Positions 14,873 to 23,124 are shown, counted from the first letter of the stretch. The stretch is DNA of 47,815 nt from Bacteroidaceae bacterium (GCA_900770705.1 CAAGLF010000093.1:1-47815); one strand, 5' to 3'. Translations and numbers: made by a program. Notes: generated from the letters alone by a model not told the origin.

Positions 14873-17353
14873 ATGAAAAAAATCTTCCTATCCCTCCTCG
14901 CACTACTAACCTCTGCCGCCAGTTTGACCGCACAGGACATAGAAAAATGTGAGCCGATGAAAACACCGGCCGTGACATTCTGCCGCTATCTTACACCGGA
15001 GTACACGTACAAATTCTACTTTCTTGCAGCCGACTCCACCAAAGTATTTCCGCAGGACATCGAGACACTCGACGTCCGACTGGACCCCAGCGACCTCAAA
15101 CTGCTGCAGAAAGAAGTCGAGACATTCCCCTCAGTCACGGATCACAACGTGGAATTCCACGATTACTGCTTTATCCTCTCCCTCTATGAGGACGGAAAAT
15201 ACGGAGCCGTCGACCTGCTGGGAAATCTCATTGCACCTTTCAAGTTCAAGACACCCGAGAAACTGCTCACCAACAAAGAATTCCTGAAGCAGAAGCAGAC
15301 TTTCCTCACCTTGAACAAAGCAAAGTACGAAAAACGCATTGCCGAACTGGCCGACATCAAGGACAGGAAAGACAGGCAGGTAGATTTCGACGCCTTCCTC
15401 AACACCTTCAACGAATACCGCAGCAGCGATTTCGACGAATACCAGCCTTTCTTCCGCGGCAGTGCCAAGTTGCGCCGCGTCTACGACAGAAACAACAACC
15501 GCTGGGGCATCATCGACGAGTTTGGCAACTGGCTGATACCCTGTGAGTACGATGAGATCTTCTTGCTCCAAAAAGACAGAGCCAACGAGGACGACGGCAC
15601 CGACGAGCTGCCCGAAGACTACGAGAAGGGGCAACCCTACAACTTCCTCTTCCCCGTCAAGACATCGAAGTACGGCAACTATTACCAGTTTGTCGACTTT
15701 ATGAACAACGTAGTCCGCAACGACCGCCGCATGGTGCAGGTTTTGGACACGCTCAACCGCTCTTCGCAGCCCAACGGCGGCAACAATTGCTACATCGTGC
15801 GCTATAGCGACTCCAACGAAGCCTACTACATCCCCAAAAGCGCACGCGACATATCCTTGAACGACTTTGTGGCCTACTACCTCAACCTCAATCTCAACAA
15901 GGTCTGGATGAATGTACACGTCAACTTCGAAGACGAGCAGCAATTCCAGGAAAGAACATCGGGACGCCTCGATGAGCTGGAGAAGGCCTATCTGGCGAAC
16001 TGCGCCGTCCGCCTCTATGCCAACTTGTTCGGCAAGCGTTCGACTTTCGTCCTCAAGCAGGGTATCGACAACAAGAACTCGACCATCCTCTTCGAGACAA
16101 AGGACGGCTGGCAGCTGCCGCTGCAGATTCCGCAGGCCAAACACATCGCCTTCCGCAAGGCCTGGAACAAAGATGAAATCAAGATAACGAACATTAAGTT
16201 CGACTTCGTGGACAAAGGCTACGACTTCAAATCCTGGGAGTTGGAGATGCCCACGGGCGAGTCGTTCACAGGAACATCCAAGATGGAGTGCAACATTCCA
16301 GGAACGCGCTTCCAGGGAAACAAGCTCATCACTTTCATCAGCACCAAGGACGGAAAAGAGGAAAAGGTGGAGAAACTCTCGGATGTCGACACGGGACTTC
16401 CCGCTTTCAACGGCGACGAATCCACTATGGCCGACACCTACGTGCTGATCGTCTCGAACGAGAAGTACACCAACGTGCCCGACGTTTCCTACGCTATCCA
16501 CGACGGCGAAATTTTCGAGAAATACTGCACGCGCACCCTTGGAATTCCCGCTTCGAACATCACACGTATCACCAATGCGGGCTTCAATCCGATGCGCTCA
16601 GCCATCAACCAGCTCAACCGCAAGCAGAAAAATCTGGGCAAGCCCATCGACATCATTTTCTACTATGCAGGCCATGGCGTGCCCGACCCGCAAACGAAAA
16701 AGGCCTACATACTTCCGGTTGACGCCGACCCGACCATCATTGCCGACACAGGTTATGAACTTCAGGAGATATATAATAAGTTGAAGAGCGACGTCGGTCG
16801 CGTGACCTGCTTCCTCGACGCCTGCTTCAGCGGTGCCAATCTCGACGACCCCAATGCTGCGGATTCCAAGCACCGCGGTCTGGCCGTGGCTCCCAGCGAT
16901 GCGTATCCCGAAGGCCGTATGGTGGTATTCTCCGCCTCGCAGGGCGCGCAACGCTCGTTCCCCTACGAAGAAAAAGGACACGGACTCTTCACCTACTATC
17001 TGCTGAAAAAGCTCAAGGATACAGGCGGAAAAGTGAATTATAAGGACTTAGGCGAATATCTCCGCACGGAAGTGGTGCGGCAGACCACCCTTCGCGGCGG
17101 TGAAGAGCAGACGCCTACGACGGAAAGCCCGCTGCCGCAGTCGGTATGGCAGAAATGGACATTTGCTCCCGAACAAAACATCTTTGCCCCCACAGACAAC
17201 GGAAACGGCACGCCGGCCGGGACGGGCAACGCCGGCTCCGGACAGAGCAAGAGCACACCTGCCGGAACTTCCACGCAGACACACGTCGAGAGCGACGGCA
17301 CCGTGGTGAACAACCGCGTCATCAGCCTCGGCTCTGGCAACGGAAAATTCTGA
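14873..17353 (+). CDS. Secreted caspase-like (C14) protease with WG-type repeats
   Basis: The 826-residue protein has a signal peptide (1-20, ending SLTAQ). Residues about 100-240 contain WG-type repeats (DGKYGAVDLLGNLIAPFKFK; NRWGIIDEFGNWLIPCEYDEI). Residues about 520-760 are a caspase/metacaspase p20-like domain: DTYVLIVSNEKY, then the catalytic His601 in YYAGHG and Cys651 in FLDACFSG, then MVVFSASQGAQ. The C-terminal 60 residues are Gly/Thr/Ser-rich (TGNAGSGQSKSTPAG) and probably unstructured. Such enzymes cleave after basic or acidic residues; the substrate here is unknown. It is co-transcribed with the DUF4384 gene 9 bp upstream. An outer-membrane secretion signal of the type IX kind was not recognised at the C-terminus. 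Confidence 0.88.
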   Translation: MKKIFLSLLALLTSAASLTAQDIEKCEPMKTPAVTFCRYLTPEYTYKFYFLAADSTKVFPQDIETLDVRLDPSDLKLLQKEVETFPSVTDHNVEFHDYCFILSLYEDGKYGAVDLLGNLIAPFKFKTPEKLLTNKEFLKQKQTFLTLNKAKYEKRIAELADIKDRKDRQVDFDAFLNTFNEYRSSDFDEYQPFFRGSAKLRRVYDRNNNRWGIIDEFGNWLIPCEYDEIFLLQKDRANEDDGTDELPEDYEKGQPYNFLFPVKTSKYGNYYQFVDFMNNVVRNDRRMVQVLDTLNRSSQPNGGNNCYIVRYSDSNEAYYIPKSARDISLNDFVAYYLNLNLNKVWMNVHVNFEDEQQFQERTSGRLDELEKAYLANCAVRLYANLFGKRSTFVLKQGIDNKNSTILFETKDGWQLPLQIPQAKHIAFRKAWNKDEIKITNIKFDFVDKGYDFKSWELEMPTGESFTGTSKMECNIPGTRFQGNKLITFISTKDGKEEKVEKLSDVDTGLPAFNGDESTMADTYVLIVSNEKYTNVPDVSYAIHDGEIFEKYCTRTLGIPASNITRITNAGFNPMRSAINQLNRKQKNLGKPIDIIFYYAGHGVPDPQTKKAYILPVDADPTIIADTGYELQEIYNKLKSDVGRVTCFLDACFSGANLDDPNAADSKHRGLAVAPSDAYPEGRMVVFSASQGAQRSFPYEEKGHGLFTYYLLKKLKDTGGKVNYKDLGEYLRTEVVRQTTLRGGEEQTPTTESPLPQSVWQKWTFAPEQNIFAPTDNGNGTPAGTGNAGSGQSKSTPAGTSTQTHVESDGTVVNNRVISLGSGNGKF

Positions 17354-17399
17354 CACCGCCACGTCCGGTCCCAGAAGAGGCTTCCGGCAATCCCATACC

Positions 17400-17446
17400 A
17401 GCGACCCCCCTCACGGCTATCCGGCTGTCGAGGGGGTCGCTTTTAG
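17400..17446 (+). terminator. Terminator of the DUF4384/caspase operon
   Basis: AGCGACCCCC (from 17400) pairs with GGGGGTCGCT (to 17441), followed by TTTTA. The loop contains CGGCTATCCGG, which can add a small inner stem. Confidence 0.85.
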
Positions 17447-17490
17447 TCTTCGCGCCTACCGGCAAGGGTTTCGGCTACCACGCAGGCCGC

Positions 17491-17533
17491 AAAAGCAGCG
17501 GCTCCGCACTCCAATGTGAGTGCAGAGCCGCTG
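17491..17533 (-). terminator. Terminator of the DUF5606 gene
   Basis: Read on the minus strand, CAGCGGCTC...GCACTC pairs with GAGTGC...GAGCCGCTG around the loop ACATTG, and GCTTTTGCGG follows. It faces the terminator of the caspase operon, so the two convergent units each have their own stop. Confidence 0.8.
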
Positions 17534-17564
17534 TCTGTATTGCTTTCTACGGAAAAAGAGCGCC

Positions 17565-17993
17565 TTATTCGGCAACAGTCTCTTCTTCTTTCGCCTCCTC
17601 AGTGGAGAAATCCGTATATCCGCCTTCTATCAAAAGGTTGTACCACTGAATCAGCTTGCGGATATCGGAAAAGTGTACGCGGTCCGCGTCGTAGTTGGGG
17701 AGTACAGCCTGCATAAAAGCAGCCAACTCGTCGTTGGAGGCCGTCTTGTGCGACAAGGCAGTGACCTTTCCGTCGGTATATTGGCGGATAGACTCGAAAA
17801 TGTCCATCAAAGGTTTGTCTTCTTCGGTCGTATACATTGAAACATCGTTCAGAGAAGTCACACGGTCGCGTGCGCCGGCCACAAAGCGCTTCTTCGTGGC
17901 ATCGACAGCCTCCACAATGAGATTTCCACGCCCCTGAGCGACAAGTCTATACAGCCCCGGACGTCCGGCTATCGAAAGAATGGTGTCTTGCAT
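17565..17993 (-). CDS. DUF5606 family protein
   Basis: This 142-residue cytoplasmic protein matches a Bacteroidota-specific family (DUF5606). The N-terminus (ILSIAGRPGLYRLVAQGRGNLIVEAVDATKKR) looks like an SH3-like beta barrel; the C-terminal half (FMQAVLPNYDADRVHFSDIRKLIQWYNLLIEGGYTDF) is helical, and the tail is Glu-rich. Function is unknown. The gene commonly follows coaE in Bacteroidales, as here, but it has its own promoter (18023-18053). Confidence 0.85.
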   Translation of the reverse strand: MQDTILSIAGRPGLYRLVAQGRGNLIVEAVDATKKRFVAGARDRVTSLNDVSMYTTEEDKPLMDIFESIRQYTDGKVTALSHKTASNDELAAFMQAVLPNYDADRVHFSDIRKLIQWYNLLIEGGYTDFSTEEAKEEETVAE

Positions 17994-18022
17994 TGCTTTT
18001 AATTTTGTTTGGTTAGCTCCTG

Positions 18023-18053
18023 CAAAGGTAGTACAAGGCTGCAGAAGGACAAA
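18023..18053 (-). promoter_or_regulatory. Housekeeping promoter of the DUF5606 gene
   Basis: On the minus strand TTTG (complement of 18050-18053) is followed after 19 bp by TACCTTTG (complement of 18023-18030), an exact TTTG-N19-TAnnTTTG fit, 30 bp before the ATG. Confidence 0.65.
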
Positions 18054-18068
18054 ATAAAACCCTTCTTA

Positions 18069-18175
18069 ATTTTTGCAGCCGGCCCCGTATTTCCTATCTC
18101 GGAGATAGTAGAAACTACAAGGCCCGTAGTTAAAACTACAAGCCTTGTAATTTTAACTACGGGCCTACTATTTCT
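18069..18175. repeat. Long hairpin built of repeat-family sequence between coaE and DUF5606
   Basis: GGCCCGTAGTTAAAA (18121-18135) pairs perfectly with TTTTAACTACGGGCC (18151-18165). The 15-base loop contains the palindrome TACAAGCCTTGTA. Outside, ATAGTAG and CTACTAT can pair as well, enclosing an unpaired AAACTACAA. To the left lie CCGGCCCCGTATTTCC and TCTCGGAGATAGTAG, which resemble the dispersed units. No T-run directly follows on either strand. Confidence 0.6.
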
Positions 18176-18246
18176 GCAGGCTTGGTTTCTCCTGTCGCCG
18201 ACGTCACGCAGCGGAAAAAGCCACCGGCACCAGTCGTCAGTCCCGC

Positions 18247-18840
18247 CTACGGGAGGAGCGTATCTATCTGGCTTTCGAGCGGGCTTATGCCGTCGTTCCG
18301 GATTTCCAGGTCCGCCCGGCGACGCTTTTCTTCCTCCGGCATTTGCAGAGCCATCCACCTGCGGGCGGTTTCGGCCGTGATATGGTCGCGCTCCATCACG
18401 CGCCGCAATCTCACGTCCTCCGGAGCGTAGACCAGTACGGACTTGTCGACCAGTTGGTCGAACCCGCTTTCAAAAAGCAGGGCGCACTCCATAAATATCC
18501 GCCTGTGGCGCGCCACTTGCTGCGACGCCCAGGCACGGAAAGCCGCGGCCACACGCGGATGAACGATGGCATTCACCCGTTCGGCGCACTCCGTGCCCCT
18601 ACAAAGGTAGGCCGCAAGCACAGACTTCTGCAGCGTACCGTCTTCGGCATAGACAGATTGTCCTATCAGAGTCTGCAGCTCGCCTCTGACGGCCTGATCC
18701 GTGCGCAGAATACGCTTGGCTTCGTCGTCACAATAGAACACGGGATACGACCGTGCTTCCAGAAGACGGCATACGTATGATTTGCCCGAGCCAATGCCTC
18801 CTGTGATGGCATAGGACGTAGCCAGAACCGCTTGTGACAT
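18247..18840 (-). CDS. coaE: Dephospho-CoA kinase
   Basis: CoaE phosphorylates the ribose 3'-hydroxyl of dephospho-CoA, the last step of coenzyme A synthesis, in the cytoplasm. The 197-residue protein has the P-loop GGIGSGKS (14-21), the FYCDDEAKRI substrate segment with Asp, the CoA-domain motif VHPRV (about residue 113) and RRVMERDHITAETARRWMALQMPEEEK near the C-terminus. The ATG is at 18840. The gene lies 53 bp downstream of the ybbR-like gene on the same strand, in the order nusB-yajC-ybbR-coaE typical for the order. Confidence 0.95.
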   Translation of the reverse strand: MSQAVLATSYAITGGIGSGKSYVCRLLEARSYPVFYCDDEAKRILRTDQAVRGELQTLIGQSVYAEDGTLQKSVLAAYLCRGTECAERVNAIVHPRVAAAFRAWASQQVARHRRIFMECALLFESGFDQLVDKSVLVYAPEDVRLRRVMERDHITAETARRWMALQMPEEEKRRRADLEIRNDGISPLESQIDTLLP

Positions 18841-18893
18841 CAGAACAGGGAATTAAGACAAATGAAAACTGACATACTGCCCGGCACGCGCCG

Positions 18894-19880
18894 CTAAGAG
18901 GCGGTCAACTCCTCAATCAGGTACTCCACCTCCTTCGGCTGTATCGTGACACGCCTGCGGTCTATCTGCGGCGGACAACTCTTCAACTGCAGGCGGCACC
19001 GCTTTTCGCCGTCGCTGGGCAGCATATTGTAGTCCACAACGATACGGAAGTCCTCCTCGTCAATCGTGCGATAGTGGTTCATTCCGACCAGGAAGGTGAT
19101 TTCCGCTTTCGAGGGGAAGGTACGCAGCTGCATACCCGCCGGAAAATTTTCTTGTCCGATGACAACGGAGAGTTTCTTCTCGACCAGGCGGTCTATCTCG
19201 TACATTATCGACACACTCCGCATACTATAGCGTGCTCCCTTGGGCGGATTGAGCGCCAGTTCCAAGGTAGTGGTTTCTGTCAGCGCGTCCTTGACGACGG
19301 GACGCAGCCAAGCGGCACGTATCGTGTCGAGTTGTGCCCGCGGCGCAAAGACTATCACGCTGTCGGGGCTGAGCGTAGTGGCTGCCACATAGCAATCCGC
19401 ACCGGTCTTGGGCAGTCCTGTCATTCTGACGGGGATACGCTTTTTTTCTCCGTAGTTGTAGTAGAATTCCAGGGTCTCGCTCTTCAGCTCCGCCTTGATT
19501 TCCTTCGGCAACTGCTGGGTAATCAAGCGCAAGAGCTCCTTCTGCGACACCACGCCCCTGCCATTGGTGCCGGCATAGGCCGAAAAATCGATTTCCACGG
19601 GCTTCAGCGGATCTATGTACTTGTAGCGCAGCAGCAGGTGGTTGCGGCCGGACATTACGCAGTGGATATCCGACGGCAGGTCGGTGGTAACAATCACATT
19701 CTCGGGCACATTCTTCATTGTCAGAGGCACAGCCAGCTCGGCCGTGCCGTTTTCCTTGAGTACTACCATAAACCAGAAGGCGGTGGAGAGCATCAGGAAA
19801 AACAGAAAAGCCGAGAGCTGCTTCACGCCCAGCAGGGCAAAGCAGCTCTTGGCCACGTCAATGACTTTGCGTGCCGTCAC
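18894..19880 (-). CDS. YbbR-like (CdaR-type) membrane-anchored protein
   Basis: The 328-residue protein has one N-terminal membrane helix (LSAFLFFLMLSTAFWFMVVL, about 22-41) and a periplasmic part with YbbR-like beta domains (LAVPLTMKNVPENVIVTTDLPSDIHCVMSG; RIPVRMTGLPKTG...LSPDSVIVFAP). In Firmicutes YbbR/CdaR controls the cyclic-di-AMP synthase CdaA; in Bacteroidales the protein sits with yajC and nusB and its role is not established. The start is a GTG at 19880, because the yajC stop TAA lies just in front in the same frame and leaves no ATG. The spacing to yajC is 6 bp. Confidence 0.85.
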   Translation of the reverse strand: MTARKVIDVAKSCFALLGVKQLSAFLFFLMLSTAFWFMVVLKENGTAELAVPLTMKNVPENVIVTTDLPSDIHCVMSGRNHLLLRYKYIDPLKPVEIDFSAYAGTNGRGVVSQKELLRLITQQLPKEIKAELKSETLEFYYNYGEKKRIPVRMTGLPKTGADCYVAATTLSPDSVIVFAPRAQLDTIRAAWLRPVVKDALTETTTLELALNPPKGARYSMRSVSIMYEIDRLVEKKLSVVIGQENFPAGMQLRTFPSKAEITFLVGMNHYRTIDEEDFRIVVDYNMLPSDGEKRCRLQLKSCPPQIDRRRVTIQPKEVEYLIEELTAS

Positions 19881-19886
19881 GAGTGA

Positions 19887-20207
19887 TTATTTTTTGTCGG
19901 TTTGCGTCTTCAGGTTATCGGTAATGGCGTCGATGCTCATCTTAAGTTCCACGCCGGTACCCACGCGCAGGACGAGGGTGCGGGAACTCTCGTCAATGCT
20001 CTTGACCGTTCCGTAGATACCGCCGATAGTCACCACTTCCTGGCCGGGAGTGAGCGAATTGCGGTAGTTCTGCAGTTCTTTCTGCTTCTTGTTCTGCGGA
20101 CGAATCATAAAAAAATACATTACGGCGAAGAGCGCCACCATCATGATGATGAAAGACATGCTTCCGCCGCCTTGCTGTGCAGCCTGTAAGAGGGAAATGA
20201 AGTTCAT
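19887..20207 (-). CDS. yajC: Preprotein translocase accessory subunit YajC
   Basis: YajC binds the SecDF complex in the inner membrane. The 106-residue protein has a Gly-rich N-terminus, a single membrane segment (about 17-35, MSFIIMMVALFAVMYFFMI) followed directly by the family signature RPQNKKQKELQNYRNSLTPGQEVVTIGGIYGTV. The length is normal. It follows nusB by 66 bp and precedes the ybbR-like gene by 6 bp. Confidence 0.95.
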   Translation of the reverse strand: MNFISLLQAAQQGGGSMSFIIMMVALFAVMYFFMIRPQNKKQKELQNYRNSLTPGQEVVTIGGIYGTVKSIDESSRTLVLRVGTGVELKMSIDAITDNLKTQTDKK

Positions 20208-20273
20208 AATACGTAGTTGTTTTAATTATCAGGGCTATTATATTAACTATGTACGCGCGCACGCGAGGGGACG

Positions 20274-21209
20274 TCAGCGCTTCAGCAGTTCTCCAGCGTC
20301 GACAAGCCTGCGTACTATGCGGTCGAGCAGGCCGTTGATGAAGGAAGCGCTGCGGGGTGTGCTGTAGATTTTGGCTATGTCGAGGTATTCGTTGAAGGAC
20401 ACGCTCAGCGGAATGGAGGGGAAAGTCATAATTTCCGCGAGTGCCGTCTGCATAATCACGAGATCCATCGTGGCCACGCGCGTCACATCCCAGTTGCGCG
20501 ACGTCTGGGCCACGCATTCATACGTCTTGTCGCGGTACTCGAGCGCAGCCTTGAAGAGGGCGTGCGCGAATACGCGGTCGTCGTCGGAAGCATAGTCGGG
20601 CAGCAGCGTCTGGTCGCTTCCGTTGGCCGGGTCGAAGCGTTTGATGGTCTTCAGCACGAAGGAGTCGACAATGGTCTTGTCGTCGTTCCAATAGAGGCTG
20701 GCCTCCTCAATGCTGCTGTCGAGCAAGTCGGTCGTGCAGACGATGGTCTTGTACAACTTGCGGATGACCTCGCGGTCGGCCTCGTAGTCGAACTCTCCCT
20801 TGGTGAGATAGAGTTGGTAGACGTCGCTGTCGGTAAACTGTTTGTACAGGTTTTTCACGAGGCTCTCCTCGTCCGGCCAAGGTTTCTTGCTCTTTTCGAT
20901 GTATTCCACGAGGTATTTGTTCTGTTCCAGCTGATTGAGAAACTTGTTCTCGGCCATCGGCTTGTCGTTGGAGCTGGCACGCACTCCCCCGGGCATTCTG
21001 CTCTCCCGTGCAATGCGCGTATTTTCCTTTCGCTCGGCGAAACGCTTCATTTCCACCAGCAGCGTGAGCAAATACTTGTAGAGGTCGTAGGCCTTGTCGA
21101 GACTGAAGGACAGTTCTTTGTCGGCAACATCGAACGTTTTGTCCCCATTTTGGTGAAAGGCATAGACCAGTTGTACAACCTTGAGCCTAATTAATTCTCT
21201 GTTAATCAT
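20274..21209 (-). CDS. nusB: Transcription antitermination factor NusB (long form)
   Basis: NusB binds BoxA RNA with S10 during rRNA transcription. The protein has 311 residues, about twice the length of the E. coli form. Residues about 175-311 resemble the NusB core (YRDKTYECVAQTSRNWDVTRVATMDLVIMQTALAEIMTFPSIPLSVSFNEYLDIAKIYSTPRSASFINGLLDRI). The N-terminal half (MINRELIRLKVVQLVYAFHQNG...) is the extended region normal in Bacteroidota. The ATG at 21209 is chosen over a much longer open frame upstream, which runs through repeat DNA and has no homology. It is the first gene of nusB-yajC-ybbR-coaE. Confidence 0.93.
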   Translation of the reverse strand: MINRELIRLKVVQLVYAFHQNGDKTFDVADKELSFSLDKAYDLYKYLLTLLVEMKRFAERKENTRIARESRMPGGVRASSNDKPMAENKFLNQLEQNKYLVEYIEKSKKPWPDEESLVKNLYKQFTDSDVYQLYLTKGEFDYEADREVIRKLYKTIVCTTDLLDSSIEEASLYWNDDKTIVDSFVLKTIKRFDPANGSDQTLLPDYASDDDRVFAHALFKAALEYRDKTYECVAQTSRNWDVTRVATMDLVIMQTALAEIMTFPSIPLSVSFNEYLDIAKIYSTPRSASFINGLLDRIVRRLVDAGELLKR

Positions 21210-21372
21210 AATCCGTAAAAGGTAAGTTGGATTGCGGAAACCGCAAATTCGCTGCGAAGTTAGCAAATTCGCAGCAGACGAGCAAATTATGGCAGGGTTT
21301 TCTCGCGCAGGTCCGCCGCGGGCAGCCGCGGAAAGGCAGCCGCTTGCCGTCCTTCGAAGAACGGAGAAACTA

Positions 21373-21434
21373 CCTCGGCGAAAGTTTTTTCTTCGGGCCT
21401 TGTAATTTTTCTTTCCGGCCCAGAAATTTTTCCT
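21373..21434 (+). repeat. Dispersed 21-bp repeat, three tandem units
   Basis: The units are CCTCGGCG + AAAGTTTTTTCTT (21373-21393), CGGGCCTTG + TAATTTTTCTT (21394-21413) and TCCGGCCCAG + AAATTTTTCCT (21414-21434). They are 21, 20 and 21 bp long with a common layout but different GC blocks. Confidence 0.65.
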
Positions 21435-21514
21435 ATCTGCGTAGAAAGAAAAACACCCGCCCAGCCATTCTTCAGTACACGGGCAGAAAGCGTGGGAATC
21501 TCGGAAAAATGTAG

Positions 21515-21522
21515 TACTTTTG
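21515..21522 (+). promoter_or_regulatory. -7 box of pyrH
   Basis: TACTTTTG fits TAnnTTTG. The leader to the pyrH ATG would be about 58 nt. A -33 TTTG is not evident. Confidence 0.45.
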
Positions 21523-21584
21523 CAGAGACCGCACATCCTGCGGCCGTGACACGCCAATTTTTCACTTCAAACCACATACCAACT

Positions 21585-22295
21585 ATGGCCAAATTCAAAC
21601 GAATACTGCTGAAGCTCAGCGGCGAAAGCCTGATGGGCGAACAAGGGTACGGCATCGACACGCGAAGGCTGAACGAATATGCCGCACAAATCAAGGAAGC
21701 GCTCGCAGAGGGCGTACAGATCGGCATTGTCATTGGCGGAGGCAACATTTTCCGCGGCCTCAGCGGGGCAGGCAAGGGCTTCGACCGCGTGAAAGGCGAC
21801 CAAATGGGAATGTGCGCCACCGTCATCAACTCGCTCGCACTGAGCAGCGCACTGGGCGCCATCGGCGTGAAGAGCCGCGTGCTCACCGCCATCCGTATGG
21901 AGCCCATCGGCGAATTTTACTCCAAATGGAAAGCCATCGAGGCCCTCGAACGCGGCGAAGTGGCCATTATGAGCGCCGGCACCGGCAACCCCTACTTCAC
22001 GACCGACACGGGCTCCTCGCTCCGCGGCATAGAAATCGAAGCGGACGTAATGCTGAAAGGCACGCGCGTGGACGGCGTCTATACAGCCGACCCCGAAAAG
22101 GACCCCACCGCCACGAAATTCGACGAAATCACCTACGACGAAGTCATCAGCCGCGGCCTCCGCGTGATGGACATCACCGCCACGGCGATGTGCCGCGAGA
22201 ACAAGCTCCCCATCTACGTATTCAACATGGACATAGTGGGCAACTTGCGGAAAGTACTGGCCGGAGAACCCATCGGCACACTCGTACACTGCTGA
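21585..22295 (+). CDS. pyrH: UMP kinase
   Basis: PyrH converts UMP to UDP with ATP in pyrimidine nucleotide synthesis. The 236-residue protein starts MAKFKRILLKLSGESL (ATG 21585; an upstream in-frame extension of 31 codons has no family sequence). It shows KLSGESL (10-16), GGGNIFRG (about 50-57), the DQMGMCATVINSLAL helix, GTGNPYFTTDTGSSLR and GVYTADPEKDP, all typical of the hexameric bacterial enzyme of the amino-acid kinase fold. GTP activation and UTP inhibition are family properties. The efp gene follows with its own promoter. Confidence 0.97.
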   Translation: MAKFKRILLKLSGESLMGEQGYGIDTRRLNEYAAQIKEALAEGVQIGIVIGGGNIFRGLSGAGKGFDRVKGDQMGMCATVINSLALSSALGAIGVKSRVLTAIRMEPIGEFYSKWKAIEALERGEVAIMSAGTGNPYFTTDTGSSLRGIEIEADVMLKGTRVDGVYTADPEKDPTATKFDEITYDEVISRGLRVMDITATAMCRENKLPIYVFNMDIVGNLRKVLAGEPIGTLVHC

Positions 22296-22344
22296 CTACC
22301 GCCGATTTTCCACTATTTTTAGCGCAGGAATGATGAAAAAGTAG

Positions 22345-22352
22345 TAACTTTG
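22345..22352 (+). promoter_or_regulatory. -7 box of efp
   Basis: TAACTTTG fits TAnnTTTG and lies 42 bp before the efp ATG. Confidence 0.5.
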
Positions 22353-22394
22353 CCGCGCTTTTGAAATCAACACATAAAAATACTCACATTCCAA

Positions 22395-22961
22395 ATGATC
22401 AAATCACAAGACATCAAGAAAGGAACGTGCATTCGCCTGGACGGAAAGCTCTACTTCTGCATTGACTTCCTGCACGTAAAGCCTGGAAAGGGCAACACCA
22501 TCATGCGTACCACCCTGAAAGACGTGGTAAACGGCCGTGTACTCGAAAAAAGATTCAACATCGGAGAAGCGCTCGAAGACGTACGCGTGGAACGCCGCCC
22601 CTACCAGTACCTTTATATGGAGGGAAGCGACTATATCTTTATGAACCAGGAGACTTTCGACCAGATACCCATCGCCCACGACCTCATCACAGGCGTAGAC
22701 TATATGAAAGAAGGCGATATCGTCGAAGTGGTCAGCGATGCCTCCACGGAAACCATCCTCTACGCCGAGATGCCCGTGAAGACCCAGCTCAAAATCGTCT
22801 ACACCGAGCCGGGACTCAAAGGTGACACCGCCACCAACGCCACCAAGCCCGCCAAGCTCGAAACCGGCGCCGAGATACGCGTTCCGCTCTTCATCAACGA
22901 AGGCGAAATCGTGGAGATCGACACCCGCGACGGCTCCTACCAGAACCGCGTGAAGGCATAA
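22395..22961 (+). CDS. efp: Elongation factor P
   Basis: EF-P binds between the P and E sites of stalled ribosomes and helps peptide bonds form at consecutive prolines. The 188-residue protein has the KOW-like N-terminal domain with the loop HVKPGKGNT, whose Lys32 is the usual modification site, then two OB-like domains (YIFMNQETFDQIPI; GDTATNATKPAKLETGAEIRVPLFINEGEIVEIDTRDGSYQNRV). The signature at the C-terminus is intact. No modification enzyme gene lies nearby. Confidence 0.97.
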   Translation: MIKSQDIKKGTCIRLDGKLYFCIDFLHVKPGKGNTIMRTTLKDVVNGRVLEKRFNIGEALEDVRVERRPYQYLYMEGSDYIFMNQETFDQIPIAHDLITGVDYMKEGDIVEVVSDASTETILYAEMPVKTQLKIVYTEPGLKGDTATNATKPAKLETGAEIRVPLFINEGEIVEIDTRDGSYQNRVKA

Positions 22962-23040
22962 GTGCTCCCGACACACGTCGGACACACACGCTCCACCGGA
23001 GAAAGCCGGCGAAAAGCCCCGAGGAACAACCGCACAGGCC

Positions 23041-23080
23041 CCTCCCGGAAGTTTTTCGCCGCCTTTCTCCTTTTTCTTTC
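23041..23080 (+). repeat. Dispersed GC-block/T-tract repeat, degenerate copy
   Basis: CCTCCCGG + AAGTTTTT is followed by CGCCGCC + TTTCTCCTTTTTCTTT between efp and the mechanosensitive channel gene. The layout matches the other copies, with the second unit degenerate. Confidence 0.4.
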
Positions 23081-23124
23081 CACACAAACACCGATTATCC
23101 CGCACAAAAACAGCCCAACAGCCC

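Larger units (their letters stand above)
21210..21584. other. Divergent intergenic region nusB/pyrH
   Basis: This 375-bp gap holds CGCAAATTCGCTGCGAAG-like short repeats near nusB, a three-unit block of the dispersed repeat (21373-21434) and the pyrH promoter (21515-21522). No clear TAnnTTTG box was found for nusB; TAACTTCG on the minus strand near 21260 is the closest. Confidence 0.5.

Noticed and set aside
15131..16501. 456-codon open frame antisense to the caspase gene
   Set aside because: It is a hydrophobic shadow frame caused by codon bias in the real gene; no family match.
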